Positions 8,033 through 17,065 of a stretch of 64,000 bases of DNA are shown one piece after another. A program made the translations under genes and the position numbers. The stretch spans positions 1-64,000 of the forward strand of contig NZ_CALPBW010000008.1 in NCBI RefSeq assembly GCF_943169845.1. Reading direction: 5' to 3'. The notes beneath the pieces were generated by a model that saw nothing but the letters and a program-made list of their open reading frames with translations, made no database searches and was not told the DNA's origin. Origin of the DNA: Peptoniphilus rachelemmaiella (GTDB lineage Bacteria; Bacillota; Clostridia; Tissierellales; Peptoniphilaceae). Positions within the stretch are counted from its first letter, which is position 1. The number at the start of each line of letters is the position of its first letter.

Positions 8033-8109
8033 TGGTCGGGGTGAAAGGATTTGAACCTTCGACCCCATGGTCCCAAACCATGTGCGCTACCAAACTGCGC
8101 CACACCCCG
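8033..8109 (-). tRNA. tRNA-Pro (anticodon TGG)
   Basis: A 77-nt cloverleaf with encoded CCA. The acceptor CGGGGTG pairs with CACCCCG. The anticodon stem CATGG/CCATG closes TTTGGGA, giving anticodon TGG. It is first of the tandem pair. Confidence 0.97.
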
Positions 8110-8197
8110 CTGCAACTTACTTACCTATTATACAGGGATTGTCATTTTTTTACAAGCCCTTTTCTTCCGCGCCCTCTCTCGACGGTCCGTGCCATTA

Positions 8198-8240
8198 AAA
8201 AAAACAGCCATTGAGGACACACGCCCCAATGACTGTTTCA
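8198..8240 (-). terminator. terminator of the glycerol dehydrogenase gene
   Basis: On the minus strand AAACAGTCATTG and CAATGGCTGTTT form a 12-bp stem (one wobble) followed by TTTTT. Confidence 0.85.
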
Positions 8241-8274
8241 AATTCATTTTTACCAAAACTATGGTGATGCTCTT

Positions 8275-9360
8275 TTATAAATCTTGGCCCAGCTTGTCCG
8301 CCGTTTTCATGGCAGCGACCACATCGCCCGGAGTCACTTCAAAGGGCATATTCACCATGGTGTCGCCTTCTGCGCACGCCAGTTCGGCTGCTTCCAGAAG
8401 TTTTTCGTCGCTTACATTGTCCATGCCCATGTCTTTGAATGTCGTCGGCAGACCCAAGTCCCTGCAGAATTCCATGATCTCATAAATATCTTCAAGGTCG
8501 TCATTTTCAAGTACCATTTGGCAGATGGTGCCGAATGCTACTTTTTCACCGTGCAGCAAATCGTGGGTTTCTTCGATAACCGTGAGCCCGTTATGAATGG
8601 CATGGGCTGCCGCCAAACCGCTGGATTCAAAGCCTACACCGGATAAATAGGTGTTCGCTTCAATAATGTTTTCAAGTGCTTTGGTTACAACCTTGTTTTC
8701 AACTGCCGCCTTTGCCTTCAAGCCGTCTTCTAAAAGCGTATCCAAGCACAGGGTGGCAAGGGCAATGGAGGCCTTTGTGGAATGGCCGCCTGCCATGGTG
8801 ACGGCATTGGATTTTTCACAAGCCATGGCTTCATAATAGGTGGCCAGGGCATCGCCGATACCGGCGACGAGAAGCTTCACCGGTGCATTGGCTATAACAT
8901 CCGTATCCATGATGACCATGTCCGGATTTTTGTTAAGGGGCAGGTAATAATCGAATTCGTGATCTTCCGTGTAAACCACCGATAATCTTGAGCAAGGTGC
9001 GTCGGACGATGCCGCCGTGGGCACGATGACCATGGGAATCTTGCTGTAAAAAGCAATGGCCTTGGTCGTATCCAACGTCTTGCCGCCGCCGATGCCGAAA
9101 ATGACATCCGCATCGCCTAATTGGTCTTGGTGCTTTTTAATTTCAACATCGGAACATTCTCCGCCGAAAAGAACGACGGTGCAAGTCATGCCATTGTCCT
9201 TAAAGGACTTTTCGATGTCCGCTTTATATTTACGGTTCGCAGAATTGCCTGTGATGATGTAGGCATTTTTTGCTCCGATTCCCTTGCAGTAGTCTGCCAA
9301 CTTTTTAATGGCGCCCTTTTCTTGAATATAAGAACCCGGCGAACAGATTACTTTGCTCAT
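8275..9360 (-). CDS. gldA: glycerol dehydrogenase
   Basis: A 361-residue NAD-dependent, zinc-type member of the iron-containing alcohol dehydrogenase superfamily that oxidises glycerol to dihydroxyacetone. The N-terminal Rossmann part has GIGGGKTLDTTKA for NAD binding. The metal ligands are expected in GIGDALATYYEA (Asp), AAHAIHNGL (His) and DLLHGEKVAFG (His), all present. Length is typical. The ATG follows AGAGGAA. The gene is monocistronic, with tRNA genes on both sides. Action on other small diols is possible. Confidence 0.93.
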   Translation of the reverse strand: MSKVICSPGSYIQEKGAIKKLADYCKGIGAKNAYIITGNSANRKYKADIEKSFKDNGMTCTVVLFGGECSDVEIKKHQDQLGDADVIFGIGGGKTLDTTKAIAFYSKIPMVIVPTAASSDAPCSRLSVVYTEDHEFDYYLPLNKNPDMVIMDTDVIANAPVKLLVAGIGDALATYYEAMACEKSNAVTMAGGHSTKASIALATLCLDTLLEDGLKAKAAVENKVVTKALENIIEANTYLSGVGFESSGLAAAHAIHNGLTVIEETHDLLHGEKVAFGTICQMVLENDDLEDIYEIMEFCRDLGLPTTFKDMGMDNVSDEKLLEAAELACAEGDTMVNMPFEVTPGDVVAAMKTADKLGQDL

Positions 9361-9487
9361 TGAAATTCCTCTTTTCTATATTCTTTTGCAAGAAACTTTG
9401 ACTGATTTCAAAGGTTCCTCCCCGTGATAACATCGGCGTGCCGCTTTTTCAATTGACATCCGTCGCCCAATCGGATGCCTCCTTCCC

Positions 9488-9535
9488 AATAAAAAAAGAC
9501 AGCCAAATTGCCATTTAGCAACTTCGCTGCCTTTT
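9488..9535 (-). terminator. terminator after tRNA-Arg
   Basis: On the minus strand GGCAGCGAAGTTGC pairs imperfectly with GGCAATTTGGCTGTC and is followed by TTTTTTT. Confidence 0.65.
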
Positions 9536-9540
9536 TCCTA

Positions 9541-9617
9541 TGGCGGACCCGATTGGATTCGAACCAACGATCTTTGCCTTCGGAGGGCAACATTCTATCC
9601 AGCTGAACTACGGGTCC
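9541..9617 (-). tRNA. tRNA-Arg (anticodon CCG)
   Basis: A 77-nt cloverleaf with encoded CCA. The acceptor GGACCCG pairs with CGGGTCC. The anticodon stem TTGCC/GGCAA closes CTCCGAA, giving anticodon CCG. The T arm has GGTTCGAATCC. Confidence 0.97.
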
Positions 9618-9652
9618 ATACCCGCCTATTGTATCAAGGGGGTATTTTTCTG

Positions 9653-10972
9653 TCAAGCGGCCTTCTCCATGGCGCGGAACACGTCGGCCATAAGGTCTCT
9701 GTAGGAGAGAACGGGATTGGGCTTTTTAATGTCTTCTTTGACATAGACCTTCGCCCGAGCGATTTCTTCGCCGTTACAGATGAAGCGCGCCTCGCCTACA
9801 GGTTCTTTTTTGGAGTAGGGCGCGACGATGGTTTTGTAGTCGATTTCCGTGCTTACCTCGGCGCCTTCTTTGACGCAGCGAACGACATTTTTATCCACAA
9901 AGACCGGGCTTGTTCTCGGGCTCACCGATTTCAGTGTCAGATAATCCAGCTCTTTGGATTTGTCGGCGAGGATTGTGTTTCGCCACGTCATGGCTTCTTT
10001 CGACAGGCGCAAGGAGGCGGCGTAGCGATCCATGTCGTTTTCCGCGCCCATGTAGACGCCGATGAAGCGGGTGTTCAGATAGGGCCCTTCCGCCGGTCGG
10101 GCACCGGTGGCGATGAGGCATCTGCCGGCGGCGCCGGTGTAGCCTGTCTTCAATCCGTCGATTCCGGGGAGAATCCCGAGAAGGGGATTGGTGGCGTAGC
10201 TAACGTAGGCTCTCTCCGGTTCGTCGATTTTCGCCCGGCGGGCGGCATCGAGGATCATGGGGTAGCGGGCCAAAAGGCTTCTGGAAAGCTGAAACATTTC
10301 CCGTGCCGTGGCTTTGTTGTAGTCGTTGGCGACATAATCGGTCAGGCCGTGAACATTGATAAAATGCATGTGGGTAAAGCCCATTTCCTTCGCCTTGGCG
10401 TTCATGCGGGCCACAAAGGCGGTCTCGCTTCCGGCGATGCGATCGGCCAGGGCGAGCATGGCGTCGTTTCCCGAGACGATCATGCCGGCATGAATGAGCT
10501 CTTCGACGGTGTAGACTTCCCCTTCTTTTGTCTTGTAGACGCTTCCGTGCATGGCTGCCGCCGCGTGGTCGATGGTCACCGGATCTTTCATGGCGATTTC
10601 GCCCTTGTCCACGGCGTCCATGACGCAGTAGATGGTCATGAGCTTCGTGGTGGAGGCGAGGCCCACCGGGGTGTCGGCGTTAAATTCTTTGTAGATGGTG
10701 CCTGTTTCGTAGTCGCCGATGATGTAGCTTTTTAAAAGGACGTTGTCGGGCTTGGCCATGGCGGCGTCGAATTCTTTTTTCTCCGTGGCGGTCATAGGCT
10801 GCACCCCTTGGCCCGTGCGGATTTTTTCTTTTTGATCCCGCGGCTCCGCCACTTTTTCCCCGGGCTTTTGCGGCGCGTTTTCCGCAGGCGCAGGGGCCGG
10901 TGCCGCACCTAAAAGCAGACACATTGCCAAAAGGGCGGGGAGGATGGGCTTCAATGCTTTCACCGACTGCAC
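9653..10972 (-). CDS. dacF: serine-type D-Ala-D-Ala carboxypeptidase (PBP5/DacF type)
   Basis: A 439-residue penicillin-binding protein that trims the terminal D-Ala of peptidoglycan stem peptides outside the membrane. A signal peptide (residues 1-30) precedes a long linker. The three active-site motifs are STTK (107-110), SGN (167-169) and KTG (275-277). A PBP5-type C-terminal beta domain follows, and the end ([16 protein letters not shown]) could be an amphipathic membrane anchor. The GTG start overlaps the mnaA 3' end by 13 nt, with a weak ribosome site, so coupling is likely. It closes the tagO-mnaA-dacF wall group. Confidence 0.9.
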   Translation of the reverse strand: MQSVKALKPILPALLAMCLLLGAAPAPAPAENAPQKPGEKVAEPRDQKEKIRTGQGVQPMTATEKKEFDAAMAKPDNVLLKSYIIGDYETGTIYKEFNADTPVGLASTTKLMTIYCVMDAVDKGEIAMKDPVTIDHAAAAMHGSVYKTKEGEVYTVEELIHAGMIVSGNDAMLALADRIAGSETAFVARMNAKAKEMGFTHMHFINVHGLTDYVANDYNKATAREMFQLSRSLLARYPMILDAARRAKIDEPERAYVSYATNPLLGILPGIDGLKTGYTGAAGRCLIATGARPAEGPYLNTRFIGVYMGAENDMDRYAASLRLSKEAMTWRNTILADKSKELDYLTLKSVSPRTSPVFVDKNVVRCVKEGAEVSTEIDYKTIVAPYSKKEPVGEARFICNGEEIARAKVYVKEDIKKPNPVLSYRDLMADVFRAMEKAA

Positions 10973-12084
10973 CCCGCTTTTTCGTTGTTCAGAATAATAT
11001 CCACGATGCGCTCCGCCGCCTTGCCGTCGCCGTAGGGATTCAGCGCCTTGGCCATGGCGTCGTAGGCTTTTTTATCTTCGAGGAGCAGGCGGATGTTGTC
11101 GTACACCGCCGCTTCTTCCGTGCCCACTAATTTCGCCGTGCCGGCGATAATGCCTTCTTCCCGCTCCGTCTCTTCCCGCACCACGAGGACGGGGATGCCG
11201 AAGTGGGGCGCCTCTTCCTGAATGCCGCCGCTGTCGGTAACCACCAGGTAGCTTCTCGCCATAATGTTTGAGAAGGGCAGGTAGTCCATGGGCTCGATGC
11301 GGTGAATGTTTTTCGCACCGCCCAGTTCCGCTTCGGCGATTTCCCGCACTTTGGGATTTAAGTGGACGGGGAAGATCACTTCCACCTCGTCGTATTCGTC
11401 GGCGATGCGGCGAATGGCGGAGAAGATCCGCTTCATGGGTGCGCCCAAGTTTTCCCGGCGGTGGCAGGTCAGGAGAATGGTCTTTTTCTTTTTAAAGTCG
11501 ATGGCATTTAAGGCCGCCTCGTCGAAGACGAAATCCTCACGCTCCGTGTAGGCCAAGGCGTCGATGACGGTGTTGCCTGTAATGTAAATGGTCTTGTCGT
11601 CGTAGCCTTCTCTTAAAAGGTTTTGGCGATTGGACTCCGTGGGGGCGAAGTGGTAATTGGCCAAGACCCCGGTAAGTTTGCGATTGGCTTCTTCCGGGAA
11701 GGGGGAATAGAGGTTGTGGCTTCTGAGCCCCGCTTCCACGTGGCCGATTTTTACGCCGTGGTAGAAGGCGGATAGGGCTGCGGCAAAGACGGTAGACGTA
11801 TCGCCTTGCACGAGAAGGAGATCAGGCTTGGTGGTTTTAAATATGTCTTCCAATCCCCTTAAGGAGCGCACGGCGATGTCTGTTAAGCTTTGACCGGGGG
11901 TGAAGATATCTAAATCGTAGTCCGGGACGATGCCGAAGATGTCCAGCACCTGATCCAGCATTTCCCTATGTTGGCCGGTGACGGCGACCAAGCTTTCGAC
12001 ATCTTCTCGCTCTTGAAGGGCCAGAACGATGGGCGCCATTTTAATGGCTTCGGGCCGCGTGCCGAAGACGGACAGTACTTTCAA
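10960..12084 (-). CDS. mnaA: UDP-N-acetylglucosamine 2-epimerase
   Basis: A 374-residue non-hydrolysing epimerase making UDP-ManNAc for wall teichoic acid linkage units or capsule. The N-terminus MKVLSVFGTRPEAIKMAP is the family signature, and VTDSGGIQEEAPHFGIPVLV near residues 280-300 is the UDP-binding site. The start is TTG inside a TTGA overlap with the tagO stop, preceded by GAGAGGAAGAG. Being next to tagO supports a role in the ManNAc-GlcNAc linkage unit on undecaprenyl phosphate. The polymer itself is not encoded in the window. Confidence 0.94.
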   Translation of the reverse strand: MKVLSVFGTRPEAIKMAPIVLALQEREDVESLVAVTGQHREMLDQVLDIFGIVPDYDLDIFTPGQSLTDIAVRSLRGLEDIFKTTKPDLLLVQGDTSTVFAAALSAFYHGVKIGHVEAGLRSHNLYSPFPEEANRKLTGVLANYHFAPTESNRQNLLREGYDDKTIYITGNTVIDALAYTEREDFVFDEAALNAIDFKKKKTILLTCHRRENLGAPMKRIFSAIRRIADEYDEVEVIFPVHLNPKVREIAEAELGGAKNIHRIEPMDYLPFSNIMARSYLVVTDSGGIQEEAPHFGIPVLVVREETEREEGIIAGTAKLVGTEEAAVYDNIRLLLEDKKAYDAMAKALNPYGDGKAAERIVDIILNNEKAGCSR

Positions 12085-13115
12085 TTCTCTTCCTCTCTTT
12101 CATTTAACAGACCCAAGAACAGGGCCATGATCCCTACCACGGCAATGATGAGAATTGACGTGATCAGGCCGTTTTTTTCGTGCATGGTGCTTACGATGTT
12201 TCCGATGATGCCGAAGATGATGCTCACGCCGTAAAGAGCGAAGACGGTCTGCTTTTGATTAAAGCCGTGGCGCAGGAGGCGGTGATGCAAATGGCCCTTG
12301 TCCGCCTCGGAAATGCTTTTTCCCGAAAGCTTTCTTCGAATCATGGCGAAGGTGGTGTCGAAGACCGGCACACCGAGTATTAAGACGGGAATTAAAATCG
12401 TAATCATGGCCACAGATTTCATAACCCCTTCGATGGCCAAATAACTCAGCGTAAAGCCCAAAAACAAGGCGCCGGTATCTCCCATAAAAATCTTCGCCGG
12501 ATTAAAGTTGTAGGGCAAAAAGCCCAGGCAGCTTCCTGCCAAAATGGCGGCCAAAGCGGCCATTTCGTCGTGATGGAGCCGGTGGGCCACAAACATGAGG
12601 CTAATGGATGCGATGGCGCTAATGCCCCCGGCCAACCCGTCGAGGCCGTCGATTAAGTTAATGGTGTTGGTAATGCCCACGACCCAAAAGACGGTAATGG
12701 GTATGGCGAGCCAATCTAAATTGATGAGGAGATTGGTGCCGTAAAAGGGGTTTGTAAAGAAAGTGATCTTTACGCCGCCGAAGATTAAGATAATCGCCGC
12801 CAAAATTTCCATGGCAAACTTGGCCTTGGCGCTCATGGCGAATTTGTCGTCGTAAAGGCCCGTGGCCACGATAAGGGTAGCCCCTGCGAGAAAGGCCGCT
12901 TTTTCTCCGTTTACGGGCAGAAAGATCAACACGCTCACGAGGACGGCGAGGAAAATGGCCAGGCCCCCGCTTAAGGGAATGGCTTTTTTATGGACCCTGC
13001 GCTCGTCTTTCGGGATGTCCATTAAGCCGTAGCGAATGGCGCCTTTTCGAACGACGGGCGTGGCGATTAAGCTAATAAGGGCCGCGACGAGAAAGGGCCA
13101 TAACAATGTCTTCAT
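12081..13115 (-). CDS. tagO: undecaprenyl-phosphate GlcNAc-1-phosphate transferase (TagO/WecA family)
   Basis: A 344-residue polytopic membrane enzyme (about 10-11 helices) of the MraY/WecA superfamily that moves GlcNAc-1-P to undecaprenyl phosphate, the first step of wall polymer synthesis. Hallmarks are RRVHKKAIPLSGG early in the protein, the DDK motif, NLIDGLDGLAGG, NPAKIFMGDTGALFLG, and the cytoplasmic HLHHRLLRHGF, which distinguishes WecA/TagO from MraY. The ATG follows AGGTGA. It overlaps mnaA by 4 nt. Confidence 0.95.
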   Translation of the reverse strand: MKTLLWPFLVAALISLIATPVVRKGAIRYGLMDIPKDERRVHKKAIPLSGGLAIFLAVLVSVLIFLPVNGEKAAFLAGATLIVATGLYDDKFAMSAKAKFAMEILAAIILIFGGVKITFFTNPFYGTNLLINLDWLAIPITVFWVVGITNTINLIDGLDGLAGGISAIASISLMFVAHRLHHDEMAALAAILAGSCLGFLPYNFNPAKIFMGDTGALFLGFTLSYLAIEGVMKSVAMITILIPVLILGVPVFDTTFAMIRRKLSGKSISEADKGHLHHRLLRHGFNQKQTVFALYGVSIIFGIIGNIVSTMHEKNGLITSILIIAVVGIMALFLGLLNEREEEN

Positions 13116-13125
13116 GCTTCACCTA

Positions 13126-13755
13126 CTACTTCGTTCCGAAAATTCGATCTCCCGCATCGCCGAGGCCCGGCACAATATAGGCGTGCTCGTCTAGTTTTTC
13201 GTCGATGCACGAGACGTACAGATCCACGTCGGGATGGGCCTTTTGAAAAGCTTCCAGGCCTTCCGGTGCCGCTAAGAGGCACAGGGCGCGTACGGATGTG
13301 GCCCCCCGTTGTTTGACGAAATTTACCGCGGCGACCAAGGACCCGCCGGTGGCGAGCATGGGATCCACGACGATGACTTCCCGATCCGCAATTTCCTTGG
13401 GCAGCTTGCAGTAATATTCCACAGGCTCCAGGGTCTCAGGATCCCGGTAGAGGCCGATGTGGCCGACGCGGGCGCCAGGGATTAAGTTCAACAGGCCGTC
13501 GACCATGCCGAGGCCCGCCCGCAGGACGGGGACGATGACGGGCTTTTTGCCTGCCATTTCTTTGCCCACGGTACGACCCATAGGCGTTTCGATGAGCTTG
13601 TCTTGAATGGGAAGGTTGCGCGTCAGCTCATAGCCCATAAGCATGGTGATTTCTGTCAAAAGTTGTCTGAAGTCTTTACTTGATGTAGAGGCTTCTCTTA
13701 AAAGAGTGAGTTTATGTTGAATTAAAGGGTGTTCGGTTACCGTTACTTTTCCCAT
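13126..13755 (-). CDS. upp: uracil phosphoribosyltransferase
   Basis: A 209-residue salvage enzyme that makes UMP from uracil and PRPP. The PRPP-binding loop is [15 protein letters not shown], and the uracil-binding [17 protein letters not shown] is at the C-terminus. Length is standard. The ATG follows GAGGAGG. It overlaps the rpiB 3' end by 13 nt. The neighbours rpiB, ptp and tsaC match the Bacillus ywlC-ywlE-ywlF-upp order, minus glyA. Confidence 0.96.
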   Translation of the reverse strand: MGKVTVTEHPLIQHKLTLLREASTSSKDFRQLLTEITMLMGYELTRNLPIQDKLIETPMGRTVGKEMAGKKPVIVPVLRAGLGMVDGLLNLIPGARVGHIGLYRDPETLEPVEYYCKLPKEIADREVIVVDPMLATGGSLVAAVNFVKQRGATSVRALCLLAAPEGLEAFQKAHPDVDLYVSCIDEKLDEHAYIVPGLGDAGDRIFGTK

Positions 13756-14186
13756 GTTTCCTCCTCGATCATGGCTACACGGCGGGCATGGCGTCCGCCT
13801 TCGAAAGCTGTTTCTAAAAATGCGTCGGCGATTTCTTTCATCATGTCGCCGCCGATGGTTCTCGCCCCCATGGAAATCATGTTGGCGTCGTTGTGGCGTC
13901 TGGAAAGCTCGGCCGAGTAGGGCTCGGACACCATGGCGCAGCGAATGCCCTTCACTTTATTGGCGGCCATGCCGATGCCGAGGCCGGAGCCGCAAATTAA
14001 AATGCCCCGCTCGCAACTGCCGTCAGCCACTTTTTTCGCCGCGGCTTTTCCGTAAATGGGGTAGTCCACGGAATCGGTGGAATCCGTGCCCACATCCACA
14101 ATGGTGTGGCCCTTTTCTTCCAAATAGGCTTTCAGCATTTCTTTTCGTCTGTATCCGCCGTGATCGGCGCCCATGGCTATTTTCAC
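13743..14186 (-). CDS. rpiB: ribose-5-phosphate isomerase B
   Basis: A 147-residue RpiB/LacAB-family enzyme that interconverts ribose-5-P and ribulose-5-[13 protein letters not shown], the phosphate loop [17 protein letters not shown] with its catalytic Cys, and [15 protein letters not shown] are typical. The start is set at GTG 14186, which lies in a GTGA overlap with the ptp stop and has GAGGGGG 7 nt upstream. An ATG two codons earlier (14192) is too close to that site. Supply of ribose-5-P for PRPP fits the neighbour upp. Confidence 0.94.
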   Translation of the reverse strand: MKIAMGADHGGYRRKEMLKAYLEEKGHTIVDVGTDSTDSVDYPIYGKAAAKKVADGSCERGILICGSGLGIGMAANKVKGIRCAMVSEPYSAELSRRHNDANMISMGARTIGGDMMKEIADAFLETAFEGGRHARRVAMIEEETWEK

Positions 14187-14611
14187 GCCCATTCCCCCTC
14201 ACATTTGTTTTTTATTTCTTCCAGTAAGCGGTCTTTGCTCAGCCGATAAATTTCCAAGGATCCGCCGAAGGGATCGATGATGTCTTTTTCGGCAAAGGGT
14301 TGAATTTTTTCCTTAAAGGCCGGGTAGCCCCGCTTTAAATTGGCGGTCATGGTGTGGGTCATGCCGTAGACTTTATCCGCCCACATAAGATCGTCTTCTG
14401 TCACGGTCTTCGCCTTGTGGAAGGTGGCGTTAATGCCTTCTTCCGCCATAACCTTCAGGGCGCCTACGCTCATGGCTTCGCCCTCGTGGGCGGCCATGCC
14501 CCGGGAGCGCACGGTCATATTCAGCCCCCGCTTGTCCGCTTCAAGCTCCGTCAAGAGCTTGGCCATAGGGCTTCTGCAGGTGTTTCCCGTGCAAATGTAA
14601 AGTATGTTCAT
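14183..14611 (-). CDS. low-molecular-weight protein-tyrosine/arginine phosphatase (YwlE-like)
   Basis: A 142-residue LMW-PTP. The P-loop CTGNTCRSP near the N-terminus has the CX5RS signature (here with Thr after the Cys, as in YwlE-type arginine phosphatases), and the general acid lies in the late DPFGGSLEIY segment. It could remove phosphate from arginine or tyrosine residues; the Thr suggests arginine. The ATG at 14611 overlaps the tsaC stop (ATGA). The frame continues upstream without a ribosome site, so the shorter start is used. Confidence 0.9.
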   Translation of the reverse strand: MNILYICTGNTCRSPMAKLLTELEADKRGLNMTVRSRGMAAHEGEAMSVGALKVMAEEGINATFHKAKTVTEDDLMWADKVYGMTHTMTANLKRGYPAFKEKIQPFAEKDIIDPFGGSLEIYRLSKDRLLEEIKNKCEGEWA

Positions 14612-15657
14612 AGTCCCAATACCACCTTTCCGCCACAGGCCTTTAAGAGCCGGTTCATAATGCCGGCGCCGATGCCGATAAAATCGAAGCCTTCGACAAA
14701 CAGGATGTCGACGGCTTCTTCGTCGCAACGCCTCAAGCTGTCGAAGAGATTGTGGGCCACATCTTCCAAATGGTCGCGACTGCCCATGTCCACCAAAAGA
14801 TCCATGCCTTCGTAGAGGTCTTTGGTTTCCGTCGTGCAGAGCACCGCCGTCTTCTTGCCGGGCGCCACGTCGGCGAGGCGCCGATTGATTTCTTTGGCGA
14901 TGTTTTTTAAATCCCCGGCAAACAAGGTGCCGTCGCCTTTCGGCGCGTAGTGGCGATACTTTTGCCCCGGGCTCTTCGGCACGGCGTCGTTGTCCGCGTC
15001 GATGGTGGTTTCGTCAATGGCCACCTCGCCGATAATGGCTTCCAGATCTTCTTTCGTGATGCCGCCGGGGCGATAGATCATGGGGGGATCCACGGTCACG
15101 TCCAAGACCGTGGACTCGATGCCCACATTGGTGTCCCCGGAATCCACGATCATGGGCACCTTGCCCTCCATGTCTTCCAATACATGGGAAAGGCGAGTAG
15201 GCGACGGGCGACCCGAGGTGTTGGCGCTTGGCGCCGCCACGGGAATGGCCGCCGCCTTTAAAAGGGCGTGGGCAATGGGGTGCGAGGGCATGCGAATGGC
15301 CACCGTGTCCGCTCCGGCGGTGACGCTGTCGGAGACTTTTTCCGATCGCTCAAAGATCAATGTCAAAGGTCCGGGCCAGAAAACGTCCATGCAATCCTTG
15401 CCTTTCGGCGGAATCACCTTGACCAGATCCAATACCTGTTCCGGATCGGCGACGTGTAGGATCAGGGGATTATCTTTCGGGCGCCCTTTGGCCTGAAAAA
15501 TTTTATCCACGGCCGATTCGTTTAAGCCGTCGGCCCCTAAGCCGTAGACAGTCTCCGTGGGAAAGATCACCAGCTCCCCTTCTCGCAAGAGGCGCGCGGC
15601 TTCTTCGATTTGCTCCCTATCCTTTTCATCCGTTATGTGTAAGACTTTCGTTTCCAT
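14608..15657 (-). CDS. tsaC: threonylcarbamoyl-AMP synthase, Sua5 type
   Basis: A 349-residue enzyme that makes threonylcarbamoyl-AMP from threonine, bicarbonate and ATP, the first step of t6A37 tRNA modification. Residues about 10-200 are the YrdC/Sua5 domain (GELVIFPTETVYGLGADG, KGRPKDNPLILHV, PSANTSGRPSPT). Residues about 215-345 are the extra Sua5 C-terminal domain, so it is the long form. The ATG has GAGGAGG upstream. The other t6A genes (tsaE, tsaB, tsaD) are at 49.9-52.5 kb. Confidence 0.95.
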   Translation of the reverse strand: METKVLHITDEKDREQIEEAARLLREGELVIFPTETVYGLGADGLNESAVDKIFQAKGRPKDNPLILHVADPEQVLDLVKVIPPKGKDCMDVFWPGPLTLIFERSEKVSDSVTAGADTVAIRMPSHPIAHALLKAAAIPVAAPSANTSGRPSPTRLSHVLEDMEGKVPMIVDSGDTNVGIESTVLDVTVDPPMIYRPGGITKEDLEAIIGEVAIDETTIDADNDAVPKSPGQKYRHYAPKGDGTLFAGDLKNIAKEINRRLADVAPGKKTAVLCTTETKDLYEGMDLLVDMGSRDHLEDVAHNLFDSLRRCDEEAVDILFVEGFDFIGIGAGIMNRLLKACGGKVVLGL

Positions 15658-15700
15658 GGCTTCCTCCTCAACAGATCATTATATCATAGAGGGATTCTCC

Positions 15701-16390
15701 TTACATTTGCTCTAAAAAATCCAAGGTCATGGCCATCATATTGGTGGTCACCACATGGGAGGTTCCTTCAATGATTTCAAAGACCAGGGGTGCGTCGCCC
15801 CGGTGTTGTTTTTTTATTTTTTCGTAGTAATTTTTTTGATAGGCGGGGTTTACCACATCGTCCAACTCGCCGTTTAACATGCAAATGCCTTTGTCTTCGT
15901 GCTTTTCGATGTGATTCATGGGATCGTAGGCCTGTGCCCCTTCTTTGTAAGGGCCGATGGCCAAAGGTGCCCAGTCGCCTAAGCCGTTTAAGGCGATGCC
16001 CCCTGCCACTTCATCGCGGGCCAAGAGCCCCATGGCGGTCATGCCGCCCATGGAGTGGCCCGCCACCACGATTTTTTTCTCCGGGAAGCGGCCGCGAACG
16101 CAGGCGAGGATGGCGTCGAATTCCTTCATGTTTTCGATAACCACTTCCGGAAGCTTTTGAATGTCTTCGTAATCCCAGCTGCCCCGCGCCCCGTGAAGAG
16201 CCTCTTCCACGACGAGGACGGGATAATCCGCCGCCGCCCAAATGCTCGCGCGGAAGCGGGAGCTTTCGATGTCGGAGCCCCAGCCGTGGTAGTAGATGAT
16301 GACTTTATCTTTCGCTTCGGCCTCCGGCAAAACCCAGAGGACGGGAATGGCGCCTGCAAAGGACGCTTCTTCTTTTACGTGTAAGTACAT
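15701..16390 (-). CDS. alpha/beta hydrolase (serine esterase/peptidase-like)
   Basis: A 229-residue alpha/beta-hydrolase. The oxyanion YYHGWGSD lies near residue 53, the nucleophile elbow is GHSMGG (Ser near residue 112), the acid is probably in NGELDDVVNP, and the base is in EGTSHVVTT near the end. The substrate is unknown. The fold resembles prolyl-oligopeptidase/S33-like esterases. It ends 2 nt from ung, so the pair likely shares a transcript. No signal peptide, therefore cytoplasmic. Confidence 0.8.
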   Translation of the reverse strand: MYLHVKEEASFAGAIPVLWVLPEAEAKDKVIIYYHGWGSDIESSRFRASIWAAADYPVLVVEEALHGARGSWDYEDIQKLPEVVIENMKEFDAILACVRGRFPEKKIVVAGHSMGGMTAMGLLARDEVAGGIALNGLGDWAPLAIGPYKEGAQAYDPMNHIEKHEDKGICMLNGELDDVVNPAYQKNYYEKIKKQHRGDAPLVFEIIEGTSHVVTTNMMAMTLDFLEQM

Positions 16391-16391
16391 A

Positions 16392-17048
16392 TTACCTCCA
16401 GTCCACAGGCGCCTCGCCCATGGCGATTAAATACTCATTGGTTCTTGAAAAACATTTGGAACCGAAAAAGCCCCGGTAGGCGGATAGGGGCGAGGGATGG
16501 GGCGATTCGATGATGGCGTGGGCGGAATTTTTTATGAGCCGCTTTTTGCTCCTGGCGTGGGCGCCCCACAAGATAAACACCATGGGCTTTTCCCTCGCGC
16601 CTAAAAGCTCCACGATTTTGTCCGTAAAGATTTCCCAACCGATTTTTCCGTGGCTCATGGGCTGGGATTTTCTGACGGTGAGGGTGGTGTTTAAAAGAAG
16701 CACCCCTTCTTTCGCCCAGGAAGTTAAATCGCCGCTTTCTCGTGTAATGCCCAGGTCGTCTTTTAATTCTTTGTAAATATTCACCAAGGACGGCGGCAGG
16801 GGAAAGTCCGCCGGCACGGAAAAGCTCATGCCCTGGGCCTGTCCCGGCCCATGGTAGGGATCCTGGCCCAAGAGAAGCACCTTCGTGTCCTCGAAGGAAG
16901 TGAGGCGCATGGCGCGGAAAATCGCCTCGGCCTCGGGATATATGGTTTGCGTCTTGTATTCTTCGATTAAGAGGCGGCGCAAGTCCTTGTAATAGGGCTT
17001 TTGCATTTCCTCTTTCAATAAATCGTCCCAGTCGTTTGAAAAGGTCAC
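16392..17048 (-). CDS. ung: uracil-DNA glycosylase, family 1
   Basis: A 218-residue base-excision enzyme that removes uracil from DNA. The water-activating motif GQDPYHGPGQA is at 61-71 (Asp63) and the leucine-loop SPHPSPLSAYRGFFG lies near the C-terminus. Both motifs are complete. The start is GTG with AGAGGA upstream. It pairs functionally with ThyX and dCMP deaminase in limiting uracil in DNA. Confidence 0.96.
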   Translation of the reverse strand: MTFSNDWDDLLKEEMQKPYYKDLRRLLIEEYKTQTIYPEAEAIFRAMRLTSFEDTKVLLLGQDPYHGPGQAQGMSFSVPADFPLPPSLVNIYKELKDDLGITRESGDLTSWAKEGVLLLNTTLTVRKSQPMSHGKIGWEIFTDKIVELLGAREKPMVFILWGAHARSKKRLIKNSAHAIIESPHPSPLSAYRGFFGSKCFSRTNEYLIAMGEAPVDWR

Positions 17049-17065
17049 TCTATCCTCTTTCTTCG

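Noticed and set aside
7937-8109. Tandem tRNA-Pro genes as an integration site
   Set aside because: No integrase gene or repeated tRNA 3' end lies nearby; the two genes simply have different anticodons.
8032-8485. Plus-strand open frames of 60 and 144 codons over tRNA-Pro and the gldA 3' end
   Set aside because: They are antisense to a tRNA and to a well-supported gene, with no ribosome site.
9408-9656. Minus-strand open frame of 82 codons
   Set aside because: It runs through the tRNA-Arg gene and its terminator and has no family likeness.
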